Positions 26,803-36,599 of a stretch of DNA of 64,000 nucleotides are shown in pieces (positions within the stretch are counted from its first letter, which is position 1; the number at the start of each line of letters is the position of its first letter). The position numbers and the translations under genes are program-made. The notes below the pieces were generated by a model. It was given only the letters and a program-made list of their open reading frames with translations, was not told where the DNA came from and did no database searches. Origin of the DNA: Streptomyces cyaneus. GTDB lineage: Bacteria; Actinomycetota; Actinomycetes; Streptomycetales; Streptomycetaceae. The stretch is taken from NCBI RefSeq assembly GCF_004028635.1, contig NZ_RQJW01000016.1:62001-126000 (forward strand), in the 5' to 3' direction.

Positions 26803-28134
26803 ATGAAGACAAGAGCTCTCCCCGCCCTGGCACTGATATGTGCCATCGGCCTCGCCGCCACCGCGTGCAGCGATCCCACGGCCGGTGATTCCGGCGACTC
26901 CGGCACGGACGGGAAGCAGACGGCCGTCGACCCGACCGCCCGCCTGGACGGCGTGAAGCTGACCATGTGGACCGCCCAGAACACGGTCAACGCCCCCAAG
27001 CAGGTCATCGACGCCTTCGAGAAGGCCACGGGCGCGACGGTTCAGACCCAGGCGATCCCGGACCTGTACGAGCAGAACGTGCCGACGAAGCTCGCCTCCG
27101 GCGACCGGCCGGACCTGATGTTCTGGCAGCCGTCCATCTCCACGCTGCCGTTCATCCAGCCGAAGCAGAACCTCCTCACCCTCGACGGTGAGCCGTGGGA
27201 GGCCAAGCTCGGCGACACCGAGAAGTCGCTCGGCATGATCGACGGAAAGCGGTACGCGGCGATCGTCACCAGCCCCGCCATGCTCGGCGTCTACTACAAC
27301 AAGGACGTCTTCAAGCGGGCCGGGCTGAGCGAGAAGGACTTCCCGAAGTCGTACGACGAGCTGCTGGCGCTCGGCCACAAGGTGGTCGAGAAGTCGGATG
27401 CCGCCGCCTTCTACGAGGCAGGTGGCGACAAGTGGCCGCTGCAGTGGCAGATGCAGGTCCAGCTCACCGACCTCGACCAGCAGTGGTGGGACGGGCTCAA
27501 CGAGAACAAGGAGAAGTGGACCGACCCGGTCGTCGTCGGCGCGATCAAGAAGTACAAGGAGAAGCTGCTCGACGCCGGGCTCGCCCAGAAGAACTACCGC
27601 ACCGGCACCTTCACCGGACAGGCCGACGCCCTGTGGAAGGGGGAGGCCGGCATGGTCCTCAACGTCACCTCCTTCCAGAGCCAGTTGCAGGCCAAGTACT
27701 CCACCGCCGAGATCGACAAGAGGATCGGCTGGTTCCCGATCGCCAACTCCGCGGCCACCGGCATGTACTCGCCCGACCAGACCAACGGTGTGGTCGCCTT
27801 CAAGACCGGTGACGACAAGCGGCAGAACGCGGCCCGGCAGTTTCTGGCGTTCTGGCTCGGGCCCGACTACGCCGACTACATCAAGGCGATGAAGATCCCG
27901 TCCGTGCAGCCGTCCGTGCCCACGCCCGACGGGCTGCCGCAGACGTCCAAGGCCCAGGTCGCGTCCCTGCCCACCGCCATCGGTGTCTTCCAGGCCAAGG
28001 CGATCGTCGCCCCGGACACGCACCTCTACCTCGCCGACATGATCTTCGGCAAGAAGAACCCGCAGCAGGTCGCCCAGGCGATCCAGGATCAGTTCGCGCA
28101 AGTGGCCAAGGCCCAGGGCGCGCCCGGGTTCTGA
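26803..28134 (+). CDS. ABC sugar transporter, substrate-binding lipoprotein
   Basis: 443 residues. Lipoprotein signal peptide with lipobox ATA-C22, followed by a Gly/Ser/Asp-rich linker tethering the protein to the membrane. The body is an extracellular family 1 solute-binding fold (KLTMWTAQNTVNAPKQVIDAF, then LGVYYNKDVFKRAGL, and NVTSFQSQLQAK). Family members bind oligosaccharides; the neighbouring GH36 and CBM35 enzymes suggest galactose- or uronate-bearing glycans. ATG 26803 has AAAGG 7 nt upstream. Only 2 nt separate its stop from the first permease. No ATPase gene is present; Streptomyces sugar importers commonly share MsiK. Confidence 0.92.
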   Translation: MKTRALPALALICAIGLAATACSDPTAGDSGDSGTDGKQTAVDPTARLDGVKLTMWTAQNTVNAPKQVIDAFEKATGATVQTQAIPDLYEQNVPTKLASGDRPDLMFWQPSISTLPFIQPKQNLLTLDGEPWEAKLGDTEKSLGMIDGKRYAAIVTSPAMLGVYYNKDVFKRAGLSEKDFPKSYDELLALGHKVVEKSDAAAFYEAGGDKWPLQWQMQVQLTDLDQQWWDGLNENKEKWTDPVVVGAIKKYKEKLLDAGLAQKNYRTGTFTGQADALWKGEAGMVLNVTSFQSQLQAKYSTAEIDKRIGWFPIANSAATGMYSPDQTNGVVAFKTGDDKRQNAARQFLAFWLGPDYADYIKAMKIPSVQPSVPTPDGLPQTSKAQVASLPTAIGVFQAKAIVAPDTHLYLADMIFGKKNPQQVAQAIQDQFAQVAKAQGAPGF

Positions 28135-28136
28135 CG

Positions 28137-29057
28137 ATGGCTCACACAGTCGTACGTACCGAGCCCACGCCGGTGGCGGGCCCGCGCAAGAAGGTGGGGC
28201 GACTGCCGCGCGCCGCCGTGCACCACCCGTGGTGGTTCGCACTCCCCGCGATCGTCGTCTTCGCGGGCTTCTTCCTGGTGCCCAACCTGCTCAACTTCTA
28301 CTACCCGTTCACCAACTGGTCCTCGTACCACGCGGACATCGCCTTCACGGGCCTGGACAACTTCAAGACCATCGCCGACGACGGCTCCCTGCTGCGCGCC
28401 ATCCGCACCACGCTGCTGTACGCGCTGCTGGCGGCGCTGTTCCAGAACGGCTTCGGGCTCGTGCTGGCGCTGCTGCTGGAGTCGGACACCCGCTTCAACC
28501 GGTTGTTCCGCGCCGTCTTCTTCCTGCCGGTGCTGATCTCGGCGCTCGCCACCGGTTACGTCTTCCAGGCCCTGCTCGACCAGGACGGAGCCGTCAACTC
28601 CGTACTCGGGACGGACGTTCCATGGCTGGGCTCGACCACCTGGACCCTGGTCGTCGTCACCCTCATCCACGGCTGGAAGTGGATGGGCCTGTCCATGCTG
28701 ATCTACCTGGCCGGGCTCAAGGGCATCCCGGGCGACATGCTCGAAGCGGCGCGGATGGACGGCGCCGGGCCGTGGCGGACCTTCTGGTCGGTGCGCTGGC
28801 CGATGCTCGCGCCTGCCGTCACCTTCAACGTCACCACCGCGCTGATCGGCTCGATGAACACCTTCGACATCGTGCAGGCCACCACGGGCGGCGGGCCCGC
28901 GGCCGCCACGGAGGTCTTCAACATCTATATGTTCCGGATCTTCGGACAGGGTCTGTACGCCCAGGCCTCCGCGATGAGCCTCGTCCTCTTCCTGGTCGTG
29001 GTCGCCGTGGCGATTCCGCTGGTCGTCGGGTTGCGGCGAAGGGAGCAGCTGCTGTGA
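28137..29057 (+). CDS. ABC sugar transporter permease (MalF type)
   Basis: 306 residues, six membrane segments, first at about 30-52 (HHPWWFALPAIVVFAGFFLV). The cytoplasmic EAA loop EAARMDGAGPWRTFWSVRW, which docks the ATPase, is at about residues 202-220. The P-loop region NTFDIVQATTGGGPAAAT is characteristic of carbohydrate uptake permeases. It is co-transcribed with the binding protein (2-nt gap) and overlaps the next permease by GTGA. Confidence 0.92.
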   Translation: MAHTVVRTEPTPVAGPRKKVGRLPRAAVHHPWWFALPAIVVFAGFFLVPNLLNFYYPFTNWSSYHADIAFTGLDNFKTIADDGSLLRAIRTTLLYALLAALFQNGFGLVLALLLESDTRFNRLFRAVFFLPVLISALATGYVFQALLDQDGAVNSVLGTDVPWLGSTTWTLVVVTLIHGWKWMGLSMLIYLAGLKGIPGDMLEAARMDGAGPWRTFWSVRWPMLAPAVTFNVTTALIGSMNTFDIVQATTGGGPAAATEVFNIYMFRIFGQGLYAQASAMSLVLFLVVVAVAIPLVVGLRRREQLL

Positions 29058-29884
29058 ACCCGTCCGTGGCATGGCGGTACGGCCGCCCCGCCCTGGTCCT
29101 GCTGCTCGCCGGTCTCGCGGTCGGCGTACCGCTGTGGCTGGTCGCCGTCACCTCGGCCAAGCCGCAGGCGGAGGCCATCAAGCCCAACCTCGACCTGCCG
29201 CAGCACTGGCAGCCCGCCGACAACTACGCGGACGCCGTCAGCCAGGGCGAGATGCTGCGCGGCTTCGTCAACTCCCTGCTGGTCGTGGTGCCCTCGGTCG
29301 TCCTCGTCCTGCTCCTCGGGGCGGGCGCCGCCTGGGTCTTCGCGCGCCGCAAGTCGAAGCTGGTGTCGACGGCGTACGCGCTGTGCATCAGCGGCCTGCT
29401 GCTGCCGCCGGCGGTCATCACCATCGTGATGGAGCTGCGGCAGCTGGGCCTGGCGAACACCCGGCCCGGCATGATCGCCGTCTACACCGGCATGTATCTG
29501 TCGACGTCCATCTTCTTCATGACCGGCTTCATCCGTGCCATTCCACTGGAGTTGGAGGAGGCGGCCCGGATGGACGGGGCGACACCGGCGCGGATCTTCT
29601 GGCGGATCGTCCTGCCGCTGCTGCGCCCGGTGATCGCCACCGCGACGATCATGGTGATGCTCTACGCCTGGAGCGACGTCTTCTACGCCTTCTTCGTCCT
29701 CGGCGGCGGCGAGCGGGCCACCCTCCCGCTCAACCTCTACCAGGTCGCCAGCGCCCAGCTCTACCTCAACAACTGGCATCTCGTCTTCGCGTACGTCGTG
29801 GTGATGAGCCTGCCCATGGTCGCCGTGTTCCTCGTCGGCCAGCGAAAGATCGTGTCCGGAATCACCAGTGGAGCCGTCAAGTGA
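29054..29884 (+). CDS. ABC sugar transporter permease (MalG type)
   Basis: 276 residues with six membrane segments and the EAA motif LEEAARMDGATPARIFWRIV around residue 170. GTG 29054 overlaps the stop of the upstream permease by 4 nt, so the two subunits are translationally coupled, as expected for a heterodimeric channel. The long extracytoplasmic loop after the first helix (KPQAEAIKPNLDLPQHW) is typical of MalG-type partners. Confidence 0.92.
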   Translation: MNPSVAWRYGRPALVLLLAGLAVGVPLWLVAVTSAKPQAEAIKPNLDLPQHWQPADNYADAVSQGEMLRGFVNSLLVVVPSVVLVLLLGAGAAWVFARRKSKLVSTAYALCISGLLLPPAVITIVMELRQLGLANTRPGMIAVYTGMYLSTSIFFMTGFIRAIPLELEEAARMDGATPARIFWRIVLPLLRPVIATATIMVMLYAWSDVFYAFFVLGGGERATLPLNLYQVASAQLYLNNWHLVFAYVVVMSLPMVAVFLVGQRKIVSGITSGAVK

Positions 29885-29900
29885 CCGGAGGTCCAGCAGC

Positions 29901-32438
29901 GTGATCACCCCCGCCCGCACGAGATCCCGCACCGCCTTGCTAGCAGCCGCACTTGGAGTAGCCGCCATGGCAGCCACCTTGCCCGCGACCGGGTCCGCAG
30001 CCGCCGCCGACCCCCAGCGCCTCACCGTCGACCTCGCCGCCTCCGAGGGGCCGGTGATGCTCGGCGCCAACGGCGCGCTGTACGGGCTCAGCGACGACGG
30101 GGTGCCCAGCGACGCCGCGCTGGCGCCCCTGAAGGTCACCAGCATCTCGCAGAAGCCGGAGGGCGGCGCCCAGCACCCCAACGGCGACGCGCTCACCGTC
30201 TCGAAGTCGTTCCTCCGCAACGGCGGCGGCGAGATCAACGTGATGATGCAGGACATCTACGCCAAGTGGCCGTACGAGGATCTCGGCATCGACGACTACC
30301 TCCCCAAGGTCGACAAGATCGCCAAGGAGGTGTCGGCGGACCCGAACAGCGAGCGGTTCGTCTACATCCCGTTCAACGAGCCCGACCAGATCTGGTACAA
30401 GCTCGGGGTCGCCGACCAGGCGCAGTACGAGGCGAACCGGGACCGGTTCTTCAAGGACTGGAAGACGGTGTACCAGCGCATCCGCGCGATCGACCCGGAC
30501 GCGAGGATCGCGGGCCCGAACGAAGCCGCCTACCACTCCCGCCTGTTGAAGGACTTCCTCGCGTTCGCCAAGCGGGAGAACGTCCTGCCGCAGGTGATGA
30601 CCTGGCACGAGCTGGGTTCCGGCTCGCTGCGCGACTTCCAGGCGCACTACGACAACTACCGTTCCCTGGAGCGGGATCTGGGCATCGCTCCCCTGAAGAT
30701 CAACATCGATGAGTACGCCAACCGTCGCGACCTGTCCGTCCCGGGGCAACTCGTGCAGTGGGTGTCGATGTTCGAGCGGAACAAGGTGTACGCCAACGCG
30801 GCCTACTGGGACGCCGCCGGCAATCTCAGCGGCCATGTGGTGCGTTCGAACATCCCCAACGGCGGCTGGTGGTTCTTCCGCTGGTACGCCGGACTGACCG
30901 GTGACACCGTCAAGGTGACCCCGCCGCAACCCAATACGATCGACACCCTTCAGGGCCTGGCCTCGCTGGACGCCTCCCGCCGCCAGGCCCAGGTCCTGCT
31001 CGGTGGCTCCGCCAGCGACTCCGACGTCGTGGTGCGGGGCGTCGACCGCTCCCTGTTCGGCCGTACGGTCACCGCGACCGTCGCCGAGGCCGCCTGGTCC
31101 GGCTACGAAGGACAGCACGCCACGCCTCGCGTCCTCACCCGTACGAAGGTGCGGGTCGCCGACGACGGTTCGGTCACGGTGCCGCTGCGCGGCATGCACA
31201 AGATGTCCGCCTACCGGATCGTCCTCACCCCCGGCGGCACGGGCACCCCCTCCCCCGCCGCCGTCCCCTGGTCGGCGTCGTACGAGGCCGAGGCCGCCGC
31301 CATCACCGACGGCAAGGTCTACACCCAGGGCACCGTCGAGAACGCCAACGGCTACGCCGCCTCCGGCACGAAGGACGTCGGCTCCCTCAACCAGGCCACC
31401 AGCAAGGTGGACTTCACGGTCACTGTGCCTCGCGAAGGGTCCTACGACCTGGCGATCCTGTACGGCAACCAGTCCGGCACGCCCGCCACGCAGAAGTTGT
31501 CCGTGGATGGAGGAACCCCGGTCACGGTGACCTATCCCTCCACCGAGAACTGGACCTACCGCGCCAAGAAGGACGTCACGGTGCGGCTGTCCGAAGGCAC
31601 CCATGTCCTCACGCTCGCGAAGGGCGACGCCGAGGTCACCCTCGACCGTGTCGACCTGACCGCCCGCACGGGTGCGGCCTCCGCGTCGTACGAGGCCACG
31701 CTGGCCGACATCAGCGGGAAGCCGTCGTACGACTACTCGTCCTCGGCCGGCGTGGGCACCGGCGCTCTCGTCCTGCGCTCGGGGGACAAGGCGGTGTTCG
31801 ACGTCTACGCCCCGCGTGACGGCTACTACACGGTGGTGCCGCGGGCCTCGGCGCCGGTCCGGCTGGCGCTGCACGGCGAGACGGTGACGGCGGCGCCCGG
31901 ACGCGCCCTGCGGCTCTACCTGGTGGCCGGCAACAACCGCGTCGCGGTGACTGCGGGGCAGGCCGCCGTCCGCTCGCTCGACGTCTCGGGCGACGGATCG
32001 ACGTCCGGCACGCTCTCCTACGAGGCCGCCTCGGCCACCCTCGCGGGCGGGGCCAAACTAGTCGACTCGGCGTACGCCTCCACCGGTTCCTACATCGGCA
32101 AGCTCGGCAACAGCGCCTCCAGCACCGCCGAGTTCACGGTGCGGGCGCCCAGCTCCGGCCGCTATCTGCTGGTCGTCCACTACGCGCACAACGACCGGCG
32201 CGACAACGGCCACGCCTACAACACGGACATCATGTCCCGTACGGCGGACATCACCGTGGGGAACGCGGCGCCGGTGAAGGTCACCTTCAAGAACACCTGG
32301 AGCACGGACGACTACTGGACGCTCGGCGTCCCCGTCGACCTGAAGAAGGGCTCCAACAAGGTGACGTTCGCCAACGCGACGGCGTGGGCACCGAACATCG
32401 ACCGCATCGAACTGGGCCGAGTCGTCGACCGGCCGTAG
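29901..32438 (+). CDS. Secreted clan GH-A glycosidase with CBM35-type modules
   Basis: 845 residues. Signal peptide of about 38 residues (SRTALLAAALGVAAMAATLP). The TIM-barrel catalytic part (about 45-420) has an acid/base Glu in YIPFNEPDQIWYK and a nucleophile Glu in LKINIDEYANRR, the clan GH-A pattern; GH39 or a relative fits best, not proven. After about residue 450 come beta-sandwich modules beginning SASYEAEAAAITDGKV and SYEAASATLAGGAKLV, CBM35/CBM6-like repeats. GTG 29901 has GGAGG 10 nt upstream. It follows the permease by 16 nt. Its products are probably taken up by this importer and trimmed by GH36. Confidence 0.85.
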   Translation: MITPARTRSRTALLAAALGVAAMAATLPATGSAAAADPQRLTVDLAASEGPVMLGANGALYGLSDDGVPSDAALAPLKVTSISQKPEGGAQHPNGDALTVSKSFLRNGGGEINVMMQDIYAKWPYEDLGIDDYLPKVDKIAKEVSADPNSERFVYIPFNEPDQIWYKLGVADQAQYEANRDRFFKDWKTVYQRIRAIDPDARIAGPNEAAYHSRLLKDFLAFAKRENVLPQVMTWHELGSGSLRDFQAHYDNYRSLERDLGIAPLKINIDEYANRRDLSVPGQLVQWVSMFERNKVYANAAYWDAAGNLSGHVVRSNIPNGGWWFFRWYAGLTGDTVKVTPPQPNTIDTLQGLASLDASRRQAQVLLGGSASDSDVVVRGVDRSLFGRTVTATVAEAAWSGYEGQHATPRVLTRTKVRVADDGSVTVPLRGMHKMSAYRIVLTPGGTGTPSPAAVPWSASYEAEAAAITDGKVYTQGTVENANGYAASGTKDVGSLNQATSKVDFTVTVPREGSYDLAILYGNQSGTPATQKLSVDGGTPVTVTYPSTENWTYRAKKDVTVRLSEGTHVLTLAKGDAEVTLDRVDLTARTGAASASYEATLADISGKPSYDYSSSAGVGTGALVLRSGDKAVFDVYAPRDGYYTVVPRASAPVRLALHGETVTAAPGRALRLYLVAGNNRVAVTAGQAAVRSLDVSGDGSTSGTLSYEAASATLAGGAKLVDSAYASTGSYIGKLGNSASSTAEFTVRAPSSGRYLLVVHYAHNDRRDNGHAYNTDIMSRTADITVGNAAPVKVTFKNTWSTDDYWTLGVPVDLKKGSNKVTFANATAWAPNIDRIELGRVVDRP

Positions 32439-32457
32439 TCCGACCGTTCCACCCGCT

Positions 32458-32486
32458 CACCCGCTCCACCTCAGGTGGAGCGGGTG
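32458..32486. terminator. Bidirectional terminator
   Basis: Perfect 13-bp stem CACCCGCTCCACC / GGTGGAGCGGGTG with loop TCA, between the ends of two convergent genes (secreted glycosidase and ABC exporter). It can end transcription in both directions. Confidence 0.88.
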
Positions 32487-32512
32487 GGTGCGCGGCTGTC
32501 ATGGTGCCGCCG

Positions 32513-34282
32513 TCAGGCGACCTGCCCGCTGTGCAGCGCCGTGTACGCCCCGCCTCGGCGCAGGAGTTCCTCGTGCGTGCCGATCTCCTGGATCCGGCCC
32601 TCCCCCATCACCACGATCCGGTCGGCACCCCGCACGGTGGACAGCCGGTGTGCCACCACGAAGGTGGTACGGCCGTGCAGGAGGCGGGCGAGGGCCTGCT
32701 GGACGAGCGCCTCCGACCGGGTGTCCAGGGCCGAGGTCGCCTCGTCGAGGACCAGCACCCTCGGGTCCCGGATCAGGGCCCGGGCGATGGCCAGGCGCTG
32801 CCGCTGTCCGCCGGACAGCCGTGCCCCGCGCTCGCCGACCAGGGTGTCGAGGCCCTGCGGCAGCCGGTCGACGAACTCCAGCGCGTTGGCGTCGCGCAGC
32901 GCCGCGCGCACCGTCTCCTCGTCGGCGTCGTCCATGCCGTAGGCGACGTTCTCGCGGATGGTGCCGTCGAAGAGGATCGACTCCTGCGGCACGACCGAGA
33001 GGAAGCGGCGGTATGTGCGCAGGTCGAGGGTGCTCATGTCCGTGCCGTCGAGCAGCAGCCGGCCGGAGGCCGGGCGGATGAAGCCGATGACGAGGTTCAG
33101 CACGGTGGACTTGCCCGCACCGGACGCGCCGACGAGGGCGATGGTCTCCCCCGGTGTGACGGAGAGGCTGAAGTCCCGTACGGCCGGGTGGCCGCCGTCC
33201 TCGTAGGCGTACCCGACGCCCTCGAAGGTCACGGCTCCGCGCAGTGCGGCGAGTTCGGCCTTGCCCTCGTTGTCCTCCAGCTCTGGGGCTTGGAGCACCT
33301 CACCGACGGAACGGACGGACTCCAGGCCCTTGGTGATGACCGGGGCCAGCCCTGCCAACGTTGTCGTGGAGTTGGTGAGGGTGGTCAGGAAGGCACTCAG
33401 CATGACGACGTCACCGGCCGTCACGCCCCAGACGCCGTAGTACGAGATCAGCGCCGCGCCGGCGAGCACCAGCACACCGACGACGTTCAGCACGACCCAG
33501 GCGAGCGAGCCGAAGCGGCCGTTGACGAGATCGAGGCGCATGCCGGAGGTCAGCAGCCGGTGCAGGGTGCCGTCCATGCGGCGCAGCGCCTTGCCCTCCA
33601 GACCGTGGGCGCGGGTGACCGGGATGAGGCGCGTCATCTCCGTCACCCGGGACGACAGGGTCTCGACCTCGTGCCGGAAGCGCTCGTTGTGGGCGCGCAG
33701 GCGCGCCCTGAGGCGGGCCACGACCAGTGCGGCCGCTGGCACGACCACGAGGAAGACGGGCACGAACTCCGGTGTGCGTACGGCGATGATGACGAGGCCA
33801 CCGATGAGTACGGTGCCCGCGCCGAGCCCCGTCTCCGCGGTCTGCTGCACCATCTGCTCGACGGTCTCCACGTCACGTACGACCTTCGCCTGCAGCACAC
33901 CGGCGCTGACCCGTGAGTGGTAGCCGATGGAGAGCTGCTGCATGCGTGTGCACAGCGCGGAGCGCAGGCCGGTGCCCATCCGGCGCACGCTGCCGTACAG
34001 CAGGCGTACGTACAGCAGGTGCAGGGGGTAGTTGACGAGCAGGATGAGCATGATGACGCCGGTGCTCAGCCAGAGCCGGCTGATCGGCTGGTGCTGGACG
34101 ACGGTGTCGATGATGGACGCGGTGATCAGCGGCAGCAGCCAGATCGGGCTGTGCTTGACCGTGAAGACGCCGACCGCCGCCGCGAGGCGGTGACGGTCGG
34201 CCCGGAACAGATAGGCGAGGGTGCGTACGGGGTGTTCGCCGCGATAGCGGTGGTCGAGCGGTCTCTCGTGCGACGACGCCAT
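32513..34282 (-). CDS. ABC exporter half-transporter (fused membrane and ATPase domains)
   Basis: 589 residues. Six-helix exporter membrane domain (about 30-320) then ATPase: Walker A VGASGAGKST, Q-loop VVPQESILFDGTIREN, signature LSGGQRQRLAIARAL, Walker B VLVLDEATSALD and switch H in FVVAHRLSTV. It would work as a homodimer exporting lipid or drug-like molecules. ATG 34282 has GGAAGGA 8 nt upstream. A motif GCAAGCGCTTTC at about 34314-34326, upstream of the start, resembles a LacI-family operator and hints at carbon-source control. It is separated from the glycan locus by a terminator, so a link to it is not shown. Confidence 0.9.
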   Translation of the reverse strand: MASSHERPLDHRYRGEHPVRTLAYLFRADRHRLAAAVGVFTVKHSPIWLLPLITASIIDTVVQHQPISRLWLSTGVIMLILLVNYPLHLLYVRLLYGSVRRMGTGLRSALCTRMQQLSIGYHSRVSAGVLQAKVVRDVETVEQMVQQTAETGLGAGTVLIGGLVIIAVRTPEFVPVFLVVVPAAALVVARLRARLRAHNERFRHEVETLSSRVTEMTRLIPVTRAHGLEGKALRRMDGTLHRLLTSGMRLDLVNGRFGSLAWVVLNVVGVLVLAGAALISYYGVWGVTAGDVVMLSAFLTTLTNSTTTLAGLAPVITKGLESVRSVGEVLQAPELEDNEGKAELAALRGAVTFEGVGYAYEDGGHPAVRDFSLSVTPGETIALVGASGAGKSTVLNLVIGFIRPASGRLLLDGTDMSTLDLRTYRRFLSVVPQESILFDGTIRENVAYGMDDADEETVRAALRDANALEFVDRLPQGLDTLVGERGARLSGGQRQRLAIARALIRDPRVLVLDEATSALDTRSEALVQQALARLLHGRTTFVVAHRLSTVRGADRIVVMGEGRIQEIGTHEELLRRGGAYTALHSGQVA

Positions 34283-34407
34283 CGGCGTTGTCCTTCCCAG
34301 GTTTCCGAACGGGAGCAAGCGCTTTCCTATCCCATCTCGGGAGGAATACACACCCGGTCGCGCACGGATTCCCGGGAGAAGGTTCCAGCGGACTCCGGAG
34401 GGTCGGT

Positions 34408-35265
34408 TCAGACAGCGTCCAGCTCCGCGAGTTCCTCGGCGGTGAGCACGAGGTCGGTCGCGGCGAGCGAGTCCAGGATCGTCTCCGGCCGGCTCGCCCC
34501 CGGGATCGGCACGACGACGGGTGACTTGGCGAGCATCCAGGCCAGGCACACGCGCTGCGGGCTCACCCCGTGCGCCTCGGCGACCCGGGCGAACGGGGCG
34601 TAGGCGGAGCCCAGTTCGCGGGCCCGGGAGATACCGCCGAGGGGACTCCAGGGCAGGAACGCGATGCCGAGTTCGTCGCACAGCCGCAGCTCCGGCTCGC
34701 TGGAGCGGAACGCCGGGGAGAACTGGTTCTGCACGGAGACCAGCCGACCGCCCAGGATGTCGTTCGCCTGCTTGATCTGCTCCGGGTTCGCGTTGGAGAT
34801 CCCGGCCATGCGGATCTTGCCCTCGTCGAGCAGCTCGCGTACGGCGCCGACGGACTCGGCGTAGGGCACCCGCGGGTCGGGGCGGTGGAACTGGTAGAGC
34901 CCGATGGCCTCGACGCCGAGCCGGCGCAGGGAGTCCTCGCAGGCTTCCTTGAGGTGCCGGGGGCTGCCGTCAAGGGTCCAACTGCCGTCGCCGGGGCGCA
35001 GATGGCCGCCCTTCGTGGCGACCAGGACGTCCTGGCCCAGGTCGTGGGAGCCGAGCGCCTTGGCGATCAGGGTCTCGTTGTGACCGACCTCGTCGGCGTC
35101 CCGGTGGTAGGCGTCGGCGGTGTCGATCAGGGTCACGCCGGCGTCGAGCGCGGCATGGATCGTGGCGAGCGAGCGTGCCTCGTCCGGGCGCCCCTCGATG
35201 GACATGGGCATCGCGCCCAGTCCGATCGCGCTGACCTCGACGTCACCGATGCGGCGGGTGTGCAT
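34408..35265 (-). CDS. Aldo/keto reductase
   Basis: 285 residues, TIM barrel. The usual tetrad is seen as Asp and Tyr in TLIDTADAYHRDADEVG, Lys in VATKGGHL and His in YQFHRPDPRVP. NADPH is bound by the C-terminal VPIPGASRPETILDSL. It resembles actinobacterial reductases of small aldehydes or sugars. ATG 35265 is preceded by AAAGAGG. It is monocistronic, 125 bp from the ABC exporter start. Substrate is not predictable from sequence. Confidence 0.9.
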   Translation of the reverse strand: MHTRRIGDVEVSAIGLGAMPMSIEGRPDEARSLATIHAALDAGVTLIDTADAYHRDADEVGHNETLIAKALGSHDLGQDVLVATKGGHLRPGDGSWTLDGSPRHLKEACEDSLRRLGVEAIGLYQFHRPDPRVPYAESVGAVRELLDEGKIRMAGISNANPEQIKQANDILGGRLVSVQNQFSPAFRSSEPELRLCDELGIAFLPWSPLGGISRARELGSAYAPFARVAEAHGVSPQRVCLAWMLAKSPVVVPIPGASRPETILDSLAATDLVLTAEELAELDAV

Positions 35266-35466
35266 GGGTCGTGACCTCTTTCGGCTGTCGCGCGGGAAAC
35301 GTTGTCGTCCGGCGGGCGGGCCGCGGATCACGGCCGTACCGGGCCGACACCAGCGTGGCTGTCCGGACGCGAGAGGTCCAATAGAAGAAAGAGAACGCAT
35401 TCAGCGACGGCGCCACTGAATCCGTGGTGCGGGGTCCCGCCGGGCGCGGAGGTCGACCCCCCGTCG

Positions 35467-35510
35467 TCCATCTGCCCGTCTGCCCATCTGCCTATCCACC
35501 TATCTGCTTG
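35467..35510. repeat. Degenerate pyrimidine-rich tandem repeat
   Basis: About five imperfect copies of an 8-9 bp unit like CCATCTGC run through the gap between the aldo/keto reductase and the Gfo/Idh/MocA gene, an unusual low-complexity patch for this genome. Confidence 0.6.
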
Positions 35511-35570
35511 CACGGCCTCCCGGTTGGTGTGGCACGCTCACCCTTGACCAGCACGGCGAGAGGCGGCGGC

Positions 35571-36458
35571 ATGCGCATCGGACTGCTCGGCACCGGCCCG
35601 TGGGCCCAGATGGCCTACGCTCCCGCCCTGAGCCGGCACGGCGAACTGGACTTCGTAGGAGTGTGGGGCCGCCGTGCGGCCGCCGCGAAGGAGCTGGCCG
35701 ACAGCTACGGCGTGCGTGCCCACGACGACGTGGACGCGCTGTTCGCCGACGTGGACGCCGTTGCCGTTGCCCTGCCGCCGGCCGTGCAGGCCGATCTGGC
35801 GGTGCGGGCCGCGCGGGCAGGCTGTCATCTGCTGCTGGACAAGCCGCTCGCGCTGACGGTGCGGGAGGGACGGGCGCTCGTCGAGGCCGTCGGGGAGGCC
35901 GGTGTGGCCTCGGTCGTGTTCTTCACCGCCCGTTTCCAGTCGGAGACCGAGGCGTGGATCACCGAACAGGCGGCCGTGGAAGGCTGGTTCATGGGCCGCG
36001 CGCAGTGGCTGGGCGCCGTGTTCAGCGGTGACGGCAACCCGTTTGCGGCCTCGCCGTGGCGGCGGGAGAAGGGCGCTCTGTGGGACGTGGGTCCCCACGC
36101 CCTGTCCGTGCTGCTGCCGATACTGGGCGACGCCCGGCGCGTGATGGCCGCCGCGCACGGGCCCGGCGACACCGTCCATTTGGTCCTCGAGCACGTCAGC
36201 GGCGCGTCGAGCACGCTCGCCCTGAGCCTCACGGCGCCGCCCGCGGCAGCGGGGGCCGCGGTGGAGCTGCGGGGCGCGGCCGGTGTGACGCTGCTTCCGG
36301 AGAGCGCCGACAGCGCGGTGTCCGCCCTCATCCGAGCCGGGGACGCCCTGCTGGCCGCCTCCCGCACCGGGCGGGCGCATGCGTGCGACGCGGCGTTCGG
36401 TCTGCGGGTCACCGAGATCCTGGCGGCGGCCGAAGCGCTGTTGAACGGCGGCGCGTGA
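35571..36458 (+). CDS. Gfo/Idh/MocA-family NAD(P)-dependent oxidoreductase
   Basis: 295 residues. N-terminal Rossmann fold with MRIGLLGTGPWAQMAYAP and the EKP-type active-site lysine present as HLLLDKPLALTVREG at about residue 90. The C-terminal substrate-binding sheet contains the conserved GALWDVGPHALSVL with its catalytic-region His. These enzymes oxidise sugars, inositols or related polyols. ATG 35571 follows GAGAGGCGG. It is the last ordinary gene before the IS-bounded island, which begins 94 bp after its stop. Confidence 0.88.
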   Translation: MRIGLLGTGPWAQMAYAPALSRHGELDFVGVWGRRAAAAKELADSYGVRAHDDVDALFADVDAVAVALPPAVQADLAVRAARAGCHLLLDKPLALTVREGRALVEAVGEAGVASVVFFTARFQSETEAWITEQAAVEGWFMGRAQWLGAVFSGDGNPFAASPWRREKGALWDVGPHALSVLLPILGDARRVMAAAHGPGDTVHLVLEHVSGASSTLALSLTAPPAAAGAAVELRGAAGVTLLPESADSAVSALIRAGDALLAASRTGRAHACDAAFGLRVTEILAAAEALLNGGA

Positions 36459-36556
36459 CGGCGCGGCCGGACAGGTCGCAGGGGTTGTAGCCGCCCGATA
36501 CGGCGACGTTCGGGGCAGTGGCCCCATCGCGGCATGCTCGGCCGCACCGGCTCTAG

Positions 36557-36580
36557 GGCGTGTATCGGAAGTGGATCTTG
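36557..36580 (+). repeat. Left IS5-type terminal inverted repeat
   Basis: Begins GGCGTGTATCGGAAGTGG right after CTAG (36553-36556). Its reverse complement recurs at 45055-45078 and, less exactly, at 37510-37533. Confidence 0.8.
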
Positions 36581-36599
36581 CGTGAGATGATCTTGATCC

